Of a DNA stretch of 8,006 nucleotides, positions 1-4,322 are shown piece by piece. Below the pieces are notes generated by a model that was given only the letters and a program-made list of their open reading frames with translations, was not told where the DNA came from and searched no databases. The number at the start of each line of letters is the position of its first letter. Position 1 is the first letter of the stretch. The position numbers and the translations under genes were made by a program. Source of the DNA: Bacillota bacterium (GTDB lineage Bacteria > Bacillota > Clostridia > Acetivibrionales > DSM-1351); the NCBI GenBank assembly GCA_023426005.1, contig JAFABO010000051.1, positions 1 through 8,006 on the forward strand. Reading direction: 5' to 3'.

Positions 1-587
1 AGCAGCTGGGAAGGACTCTGATGCCGGTAGGAGACTATTCAAAGGAACGGATAAGGGAGATAGCAAAGGAAATAGGACTTTCTGTGGCGACAAAGCCTGA
101 CAGCCAGGAAATCTGTTTTATAAACGATAATGATTATGGAAGATTCCTGAGTGAAAACAGCGATAAAAAAATAGTTCCCGGAAAGTTTATTGATACAAAG
201 GGAAATGTACTGGGAACACATAAGGGAATAGTGCATTACACGGTAGGTCAGAGGAAGGGACTTGGCATAGCCTTTGGAAAACCTATGTTTGTGATAGCAC
301 TGGATGCAGAAAACAACAGGGTTATTCTTGGGGATGACAATGAAGTATTTTCAGATACACTTACAGCCTGGGATTTAAATTTTATTTCAATCGAGAAACC
401 TATTGACGGTATGCGAGTCAATGCTAAAATCCGATACTCTGCGAAGGAGGCTCCTGCTACAATTCATATTATTGACGGGCAGAAAATCCGTGTGGTTTTT
501 GATACTCCGCAAAGAGCTATCACACCCGGTCAGTCGGTGGTTTTCTATAATGGAGATATAGTGGTGGGCGGAGGAACAATAGATTAA
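1..587 (+). CDS. mnmA: tRNA-specific 2-thiouridylase MnmA, C-terminal part (5' end outside window)
   Basis: MnmA makes the 2-thio group of the wobble uridine (s2U34) of Lys, Glu and Gln tRNAs, using ATP and a persulfide sulfur. The reading frame is open from base 3 (QLGRTL before the first Met at 21), so this is the 3' part of a gene starting upstream; the Met at 21 is internal. Counting from that Met, the signature SQEICF with the persulfide-carrying cysteine (residue 32, equivalent to E. coli Cys199) is present, then TVGQRKGLGIA near residues 74-84, typical of the central domain, then the C-terminal beta-barrel ending in DIVVGGGTID. The N-terminal PP-loop and the other catalytic cysteine lie outside the window. 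Nothing suggests damage in the visible part. A strong terminator follows 38 bases downstream, so it ends its transcription unit. Confidence 0.95.
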   Translation, partial: QLGRTLMPVGDYSKERIREIAKEIGLSVATKPDSQEICFINDNDYGRFLSENSDKKIVPGKFIDTKGNVLGTHKGIVHYTVGQRKGLGIAFGKPMFVIALDAENNRVILGDDNEVFSDTLTAWDLNFISIEKPIDGMRVNAKIRYSAKEAPATIHIIDGQKIRVVFDTPQRAITPGQSVVFYNGDIVVGGGTID

Positions 588-625
588 AGAAAATCAGGTT
601 CTAAGACCTTATTCAGAAATAAATC

Positions 626-650
626 AAAGGGTGCAAAAGCACCCTTTTCC
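626..650 (+). terminator. Intrinsic terminator after mnmA
   Basis: A perfect 9-bp stem AAAGGGTGC (626-634) pairs with GCACCCTTT (639-647) around an AAAA loop and runs into TTTT. It sits 38 bases after the mnmA stop. The A-run on the 5' side gives it some bidirectional character, but no minus-strand gene reads into it here. Confidence 0.9.
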
Positions 651-697
651 CATATCTTTGGTTGTTCTGAGTACTTATGCCTTTCATAGCCTCAATT

Positions 698-733
698 GTA
701 AAATGAATTTCCATACCAGTTAATTCATTTTAC
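698..733. repeat. 12-bp perfect inverted repeat upstream of the membrane-protein promoter
   Basis: GTAAAATGAATT (698-709) is exactly mirrored by AATTCATTTTAC (722-733), separated by 12 bases. It lies between the mnmA terminator and the -35 box at 761. The stem is AT-rich and is not followed by a real T-run, so it is not a convincing terminator. It could be an upstream protein-binding site or a relic of an inserted element. Function unknown. Confidence 0.6.
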
Positions 734-760
734 TCTTTAATGATAAACATTAAAAATATA

Positions 761-789
761 TTGACTTTCATTATGGGTATTATTACAAT
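761..789 (+). promoter_or_regulatory. Sigma-A type promoter of the membrane protein / Xre pair
   Basis: TTGACT (761-766) and TACAAT (784-789) are separated by exactly 17 bases, each one base from consensus. Transcription would start near 796, about 30 bases before the ATG at 827. The -10 box lies partly inside the left arm of the palindrome at 774-808, which suggests control by a repressor. Confidence 0.75.
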
Positions 790-808
790 TAAATAGTAAT
801 AATACCCA
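774..808. promoter_or_regulatory. Perfect 13-bp palindrome over the -10 box: candidate operator
   Basis: TGGGTATTATTAC (774-786) is perfectly mirrored by GTAATAATACCCA (796-808) around a 9-base centre. It covers the 3' part of the promoter spacer, the -10 element and the likely start point, the position where a bound dimer would block RNA polymerase. The most economical candidate binder is the Xre-type regulator encoded second in the same unit (1370-1594), but this is inference. If transcription starts upstream of 774 the arms could instead form an RNA hairpin; the ribosome site at 814 lies just outside it. Confidence 0.6.
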
Positions 809-826
809 AGTATGGAGGAAAATTAA

Positions 827-1324
827 ATGAGTGAAGAAATTAAAGATACTTTGATTGAATGTGAAAAGGAGCCGGAGATAAAATTCAGCGTACTTTTTAA
901 ATTGATTTTGGCGATATCAATATGTTTGACGGGATTAGTAACTTTAATTGGAATTGTATTTTTTATATCCGGAGTTACTTACAAAATGTGGTCAACTGAT
1001 GAGATAACCATATTATTATATAATTCTTTATTTTTTATAAGTACATTTTGTTGTTTTATTTCGTTAATTGGTATAGCCGTTATAAAAAAACCGTTTCCCC
1101 AAATATTAGTTTGGTGTACTATGATAATCAGTATCCTTTTTGTATTATCAGCGTTTATATTCCCTCGTTTCAAAGGATATAACTGCAACTTTACACTTTA
1201 TAGTAAAGGAAGTTTTATTTTAGCCGATGGAATACTTTTTATGATTGGACTCCTTGGCATTTTATTTTCAATGGTAATAAAATACGGCTTCATATACCAG
1301 AAACGTTGGGATTCTATCATTTGA
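827..1324 (+). CDS. DUF2975-like four-helix membrane protein
   Basis: A 165-residue protein with a short acidic N-terminus and four hydrophobic segments, about residues 22-48, 62-85, 92-113 and 131-152, so an integral cytoplasmic-membrane protein. The loop between helices 2 and 3 carries KKPFP. The C-terminus, with a KYG...Q...D pattern after helix 4, resembles the end of DUF2975 proteins such as B. subtilis YoaS. Cysteines are scattered (33, 75, 76, 97, 120) without a metal-site pattern. The start is set by GGAGG at 814-818, eight bases before ATG. The assignment is strengthened by the next gene, a YozG-type Xre regulator, because yoaS/DUF2975 genes commonly sit beside such regulators. The biochemical role of this family is unknown to me. 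Confidence 0.75.
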   Translation: MSEEIKDTLIECEKEPEIKFSVLFKLILAISICLTGLVTLIGIVFFISGVTYKMWSTDEITILLYNSLFFISTFCCFISLIGIAVIKKPFPQILVWCTMIISILFVLSAFIFPRFKGYNCNFTLYSKGSFILADGILFMIGLLGILFSMVIKYGFIYQKRWDSII

Positions 1325-1369
1325 TAAAATCAGCAGGACTATAATATTGCAAGCATGCAGGGAGATATT

Positions 1370-1594
1370 ATGGCTATTATATTAAGACTGGATAGGGTTA
1401 TGGCAGACAGAAAAATAACATTGAATGAGCTTGCTCAGAAAGTCGGAATTTCATATGTCAATTTATCAAATTTAAAAACAGGAAAAGTAAGGGCCATCCG
1501 TTTTTCTTCACTGGATGCCATATGTGACGTTCTGGATTGCCAGCCCGGAGATATTATTGAGTACAGGAGGGAGCCGGAAAAAAATGATTTGTGA
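1370..1594 (+). CDS. YozG-type Xre/Cro-CI family transcriptional regulator
   Basis: A 74-residue, single-domain DNA-binding protein. The helix-turn-helix spans about residues 17-38 (TLNELAQKVGIS then YVNLSNLKTGK), followed by RAIRFSSLDAICDVLDCQPGD, nearly the same wording as B. subtilis YozG and other HTH_26 proteins. A Met at 1355 would add five residues, but AGGGAG at 1359-1364 lies five bases before the Met at 1370 and would be inside the coding region of the longer form; family members also start just before the ILRLDR-like strand. The gap to the membrane-protein gene is 45 bases with no terminator, so the two are probably co-transcribed. It likely regulates its own unit through the palindrome at 774-808, which is inference. 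Membrane-protein and Xre pairs of this sort are widespread in Firmicutes. Confidence 0.88.
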   Translation: MAIILRLDRVMADRKITLNELAQKVGISYVNLSNLKTGKVRAIRFSSLDAICDVLDCQPGDIIEYRREPEKNDL

Positions 1595-1610
1595 TTTGAA
1601 GGATGAAGGT

Positions 1611-1964
1611 ATGGAAAACATTTTAAACCACAGGGGAACAGTGCAGTTGGAGACGGACCGATTGATATTGCGACGGTTGACCGTAAGAGATGCCCGTAAG
1701 GTATTCGACAACTGGACAAGTGACCATGAGGTAGCCAAATTTATGAGGTGGAATACACACACCAGTATTGATGCCACAATAAATTGGCTCAAAGAGTGTG
1801 AGGCAAATGCTGAAAATTTGACCTTCTATGACTGGGGAATTATTGCTTCAGGTGCGGTTTTGACCCATGTGGGCTTTGTCTGCGCAAAGGACGGTGTTTA
1901 TACGAGTTTTGACGGTACGAAAAATTACCCATGTAAGATATATTATTTGGATATGGAACGGTAA
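1611..1964 (+). pseudogene. Truncated RimJ/RimL-like GNAT acetyltransferase with a foreign tail
   Basis: From Met 1611 the first 77 residues read as the start of a RimJ/RimL-type acetyltransferase: a beta strand with LETDRLILRRLTVRDA, then NWTSDHEVAKFMRW and a helix ending FYDWGI. At that point (about 1839-1848) family members continue into the acetyl-CoA-binding strand and the R/Q-x-x-G-x-G/A loop; here that half is missing. About 40 unrelated residues (from ASGAVLTHVGF to IYYLDMER) follow in frame to a stop. The tail looks like the C-terminus of another protein I do not recognise. Without the CoA site the product cannot be a working GNAT. The frame is open further upstream, to 1515 and inside the regulator gene; a Met at 1584 has AGGAGG (1565-1570) 13 bases away, but 1611 fits the family start. 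Whether the chimera is translated is unknown. Confidence 0.72.
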
Positions 1965-2026
1965 GTGTTATCTTTTGCCATAACAATAGATACATATTGC
2001 AATTATTGAAAAAGTGGGGGATAACA

Positions 2027-2791
2027 ATGTATCATTTGAAAAAACACGAAATGGATAAAATAGCTCCGTTCTTTGAAGGCTGGAAGGAAACCTTAATATG
2101 GTCATGTCTGCATGGCTTAATGGGGAATGCCTGGGCGGATAACGCAGAACAGCCGGATTCTGCTCAGATAATAACAGGGGATTTTTGCTTTTTTGCAGGT
2201 GTTCCGGATATTGAACTGGTAAAAAATATACCTGACGGCTTTTCATCACAATATATTTTAATGGTTCCCCGGGACGATGAATGGGCCGGTCTGATTGAAA
2301 CAGTATACAAAAACAGATTTAATAAATTTATGAGATATGCTATAAAGAAGGAACCCGAGGTATTTGACCGGCAAAAGTTAAATGCTTATATTGAAAAACT
2401 CTCACCAGAATATACAATAAAAATGATCGATGAGGAAGTTTTCCAAAAGGCAGGTTCAGAAGGCTGGTCAAAAGACTTGTGTTCCCAATTTTCCGGCTAC
2501 AAAGAATTTGAAAGATATGGTCTGGGAACGGTAATCCTCCACGGCGGCGAGCTGGTATCGGGTGCATCTTCGTACACGGTATATAACGGCGGAATAGAAA
2601 TTGAAATAGATACAAAGCCGGAATACCGCAGAAGAGGCCTAGCTCTTGCCTGTGCAGCAAAATTGATACTGGAGTGTCTCGACAGAAATCTTTATCCCAG
2701 CTGGGATGCAGCAAACAGGGAATCCGTGGCTTTGTCCGAAAAATTAGGATATCATTTCGACAGGGAATATGTCACTTACTCGGTCCGGTGA
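2027..2791 (+). CDS. GNAT family N-acetyltransferase (PF12746, GNAT_acetyltran type)
   Basis: A 254-residue intact protein of the two-part Firmicutes family PF12746, which also includes the ZmaR-like zwittermicin resistance acetyltransferases. The N-terminal half (residues 1-125) carries the family pattern WSCLHGLMGNAWAD and GDFCFFAG. The C-terminal half is the GNAT fold: the strand IEIEIDTKPEY (190-200), then the acetyl-CoA pyrophosphate loop RRRGLA (201-206), a helix, and the SWDAANRESVALSEKLGY signature (225-242). The frame is open to a Met at 1997, but GTGGGGG lies about six bases before ATG 2027 and the family starts with MYHLKKHE-like sequence, so 2027 is chosen. The substrate is unknown. 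It lies between two broken GNAT loci of different subfamilies. I see no clear promoter of its own. Confidence 0.9.
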   Translation: MYHLKKHEMDKIAPFFEGWKETLIWSCLHGLMGNAWADNAEQPDSAQIITGDFCFFAGVPDIELVKNIPDGFSSQYILMVPRDDEWAGLIETVYKNRFNKFMRYAIKKEPEVFDRQKLNAYIEKLSPEYTIKMIDEEVFQKAGSEGWSKDLCSQFSGYKEFERYGLGTVILHGGELVSGASSYTVYNGGIEIEIDTKPEYRRRGLALACAAKLILECLDRNLYPSWDAANRESVALSEKLGYHFDREYVTYSVR

Positions 2792-2854
2792 AATAAAATT
2801 GTACAATATGAAAAAGCCTGGAAATACAGTTAAGAGACAGGAGGATACTAAAAT

Positions 2855-3066
2855 ATGGATGTAAGTATAATAAAAGCTGAAAACAAGCATTTGAATGACT
2901 GTATAATTCCTCTAAAATGTTTCTTGTTGTTGCGGATTTTAATCCTGGTGCCAAAAGGTTCTATATAAAAAATGGATTTAAGGAAGTGGGGCGTATTCCT
3001 GATTTATATAAAAACGGGGTTGCGGAATTCTTGATGATGAAGGAACTTCAGGGAAAAAAGCTTTAG
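2855..3066 (+). pseudogene. GNAT acetyltransferase with internal deletion and frame change
   Basis: A strong ribosome site AGGAGG (2839-2844) precedes ATG 2855, which begins MDVSIIKAENKHLNDCIIPL, a normal GNAT N-terminus. That frame then turns into nonsense and stops at TAA near 2963. From about 2917 another frame (+2 relative to the start) carries a classical GNAT C-terminus: FLVVADFNPGAKRFY, KNGFKEVGRIPDLY, then EFLMMKEL, ending TAG at 3064-3066. The two parts fit the two ends of one family of about 150 residues, so roughly 80 central residues, including the acetyl-CoA loop, appear lost. A single deletion whose length is not a multiple of three near 2912-2920 would explain it. A stand-alone 49-residue product from ATG 2917 is possible in principle but has no ribosome site. 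Confidence 0.8.
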
Positions 3067-3086
3067 AATGAAAAAGCTTTAGAAAG
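3055..3086. repeat. 16-bp tandem duplication at the end of the broken GNAT gene
   Basis: AAAAAGCTTTAGAATG (3055-3070) is followed directly by AAAAAGCTTTAGAAAG (3071-3086), matching at 15 of 16 positions. The first copy contains the TAG stop of the GNAT remnant. It looks like a replication-slippage duplication in decaying sequence. Confidence 0.75.
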
Positions 3087-3092
3087 TAAAAA

Positions 3093-3110
3093 AGCCCTTT
3101 TCACTAGGCT
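3093..3110 (-). terminator. Weak intrinsic terminator of the 43-codon ORF
   Basis: Read on the minus strand, AGCC (3110-3107) pairs with GGCT (3096-3093), with a possible T-G pair next, and is followed by a run of T (complement of the A-run before 3093). The stop codon of the small ORF (3104-3106) falls at the start of the loop. The stem is only 4-5 bp, so this is a weak candidate. Confidence 0.4.
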
Positions 3111-3235
3111 GTTTCAACTGCTTCTGAGGCATTGGCGGAGGTGTTTGCGTGAGATTGTTTTTCAAAAACATCAAAGCATTCGCTGAGGCAATCCTCAATA
3201 ACGTCGGGATCAATAAATACGTTATCCTTATTCAA
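3104..3235 (-). CDS. Small acidic protein of 43 residues, TTG start, unknown function
   Basis: A short minus-strand frame starts at TTG (3235-3233) and ends at TAG (3106-3104). Its support is the upstream sequence: AAGGTGAT (complement of 3240-3247) is a near-ideal ribosome site four bases from the TTG, and a TTGCAA-17-TATATT promoter lies about 30 bases further up. The product starts MNKDNVFIDPDVIEDC. It is acidic in the first half, has two cysteines four apart (Cys16, Cys20; CLSEC), then an Ala/Ser/Asn/Thr-rich tail ending AVETA. It has no transmembrane helix and no signal peptide. I recognise no family. It could be a regulatory or signalling peptide, a peptide precursor with its processing genes elsewhere, or a remnant of a larger gene. 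There are no maturation or export genes next to it. Confidence 0.5.
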   Translation of the reverse strand: MNKDNVFIDPDVIEDCLSECFDVFEKQSHANTSANASEAVETA

Positions 3236-3265
3236 TTTTATCACCTTCTTTCTACTACAATATTT

Positions 3266-3294
3266 AATATATACCCATTAGCATTAAATTGCAA
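3266..3294 (-). promoter_or_regulatory. Candidate promoter of the 43-codon ORF
   Basis: On the minus strand TTGCAA (3294-3289) and TATATT (3271-3266) are separated by 17 bases, reading toward the ORF at 3235. The predicted start is about 20-25 bases before the ribosome site. The -35 box and spacer coincide with the hairpin-forming repeat at 3274-3298, which suggests regulation. Confidence 0.5.
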
Positions 3295-3298
3295 TGGG
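3274..3298. repeat. 9-bp inverted repeat with one bulge, over the small-ORF promoter
   Basis: CCCATT(A)GCA (3274-3283) pairs with TGCAATGGG (3290-3298) around a TTAAAT loop, with A3280 as a single bulged base. It lies in the gap between hisJ and the 43-codon ORF. It could be an operator for the small-ORF promoter, or a stem at the end of the hisJ transcript. No T-run follows it, so it is a poor terminator. Confidence 0.5.
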
Positions 3299-3312
3299 AT
3301 AAAATGTTAAAT

Positions 3313-4116
3313 TTATATTACTAACTTTTCAAACACCGGTTTTCTTTTCTCAAAATGGGCAACATGTCTAAAGCCTATCTCTTTCAGATGTACAATAGCT
3401 TCTTTGAAACTATGGCCCATATGCTCGGTTAAGTGAGAGTCGGAACCTACGGTTACTATTTCTCCGCCAAGTTCAAAATATCTTTTGAAAACATCATAAC
3501 CGGGAAGGGGCTGCTTCAGATCGGAACGCAGGCCGGAGGTGTTTATTTCAATACCCTTGCCTCTGGCAATCACGGCTTTTAGTATCTGATCCAGCAAATC
3601 ACTGTAATCGGCATATCTTAACGGCTTGTCCTCAAAGTCACCATAGCGTGCGGCATATCCGATATGGCCGATGACATCATAGTTTTCATAAGCGACTGCC
3701 GACAGCAGAATTTCCTGCAGATAGCGCTCATAGGACTGCTGCTGGGTACGCCCTCTGAAAAACACACCTGTATATGGATCCATATGGTCTATAATATGGA
3801 CGGAATTTATGACAAAGTCAAAGGGGTATTGCGGCAGTACCCTGTTTATCTGGTTCAGGGCATGAGGCTGAAAACCCATTTCAACGCCTATCAGTACATC
3901 CAGTTTTTCTTTCCATTTATCTTTAAGGGCGGTGAAGACTTCAAAATATTCATCTAAATTTATTAAAAAGCTATTATCAAAGTCCGGGTAATCATAATCA
4001 ACGTGATCGGTAAATACAACTCCGGTCAAGCCTATTTCAACAGCTCTTTTACAGGCTTCCTCCGCGTCCATTTTGGAATCTGTAGAAAATTTTGAATGAA
4101 TATGATTGTCAAACAT
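3313..4116 (-). CDS. hisJ: PHP-family histidinol-phosphatase (HisJ/HisK type)
   Basis: Histidinol-phosphatase removes phosphate from L-histidinol phosphate, the step before histidinol dehydrogenase in histidine synthesis. The 267-residue protein has the metal-site motifs of the PHP fold in order: DNHIHSKFSTDS (residues 3-14), FTDHVDY (35-41), GVEMG (77-81), NSVHIID (104-110), GHIGYA (150-155), GIEIN (188-192) and GSDSHL (224-229). Length and motif order match B. subtilis HisJ. The frame is open to a Met at 4182, but GGAG lies about nine bases before Met 4116 and the family starts at the metal motif; the longer form would also begin inside the likely -10 box. No other his gene is in the window, so it is a stand-alone copy. 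Some PHP phosphatases act on other phosphates, so the substrate is inferred from family. Confidence 0.87.
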   Translation of the reverse strand: MFDNHIHSKFSTDSKMDAEEACKRAVEIGLTGVVFTDHVDYDYPDFDNSFLINLDEYFEVFTALKDKWKEKLDVLIGVEMGFQPHALNQINRVLPQYPFDFVINSVHIIDHMDPYTGVFFRGRTQQQSYERYLQEILLSAVAYENYDVIGHIGYAARYGDFEDKPLRYADYSDLLDQILKAVIARGKGIEINTSGLRSDLKQPLPGYDVFKRYFELGGEIVTVGSDSHLTEHMGHSFKEAIVHLKEIGFRHVAHFEKRKPVFEKLVI

Positions 4117-4173
4117 TGTAACTTTCTCCTTTGGTAAGTATAATAAAACTGAATAAGTTATCCTGCTTGTGTT

Positions 4174-4179
4174 ATTATA
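4174..4179 (-). promoter_or_regulatory. Candidate -10 box of hisJ
   Basis: On the minus strand a perfect TATAAT (complement of 4174-4179) stands about 58 bases before the hisJ ATG at 4116. No good -35 box lies 17 bases upstream, where the sequence is AT-rich, so it would be a -35-poor or activator-dependent promoter. Confidence 0.4.
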
Positions 4180-4190
4180 CATTGATTTGG

Positions 4191-4249
4191 ATATCTTAAA
4201 TATAGATACAGATAATATTATTAAATATCTTATATGAATATCTTAAATA
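4191..4249. repeat. Repeated ATATCTTAAATA motif in the divergent hisJ / aminopeptidase intergenic region
   Basis: ATATCTTAAATA occurs exactly at 4191-4202 and 4238-4249, with a related copy ATATCTTATATG at 4225-4236. The two exact copies start 47 bases apart and the third starts 13 bases before the last. The region separates two divergently transcribed genes, so they might be binding sites shared by both promoters. In sequence this AT-rich, short repeats can also arise by chance. Confidence 0.4.
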
Positions 4250-4292
4250 ATATTAACAATTTTTTTAATTTAAGTCAAAATAATGGGATTAA

Positions 4293-4307
4293 GCATACAG
4301 GGTATGC
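4293..4307. repeat. Short hairpin in the aminopeptidase 5' leader
   Basis: GCATAC (4293-4298) is mirrored by GTATGC (4302-4307) around an AGG triloop, ending five bases before the ribosome site GGGAG (4312-4316). It could be a small operator or a leader stem. Confidence 0.4.
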
Positions 4308-4322
4308 GGATGGGAGATTGTC

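Noticed and set aside
774..808. The palindrome as an intrinsic terminator of an upstream transcript
   Set aside because: It is AT-rich, is not followed by a T-run, and sits exactly on a good promoter; mnmA already has a strong terminator at 626-650.
1515..1610. Upstream extension of the chimeric acetyltransferase frame
   Set aside because: It overlaps the Xre gene in another frame, does not resemble a GNAT N-terminus, and the family start is matched by Met 1611.
1965..2026. Possible promoter for the intact GNAT gene (TTGCCA at 1975)
   Set aside because: No -10 box at an acceptable distance; spacings of 12 or 20 bases to the nearest AT-rich hexamers.
2340..2714. Minus-strand frame of 124 codons opposite the intact GNAT gene
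   Set aside because: Shadow of a well-supported acetyltransferase; no domain and no convincing ribosome site.
3104..3235. The 43-codon ORF as a ribosomally made natural-product precursor
   Set aside because: No maturation, protease or transport genes are nearby and the core shows no typical modification pattern, so it is kept as unknown rather than named.
3664..3957. Plus-strand frame of 97 codons inside hisJ
   Set aside because: It is antisense to the PHP phosphatase motifs and has no recognisable protein features.
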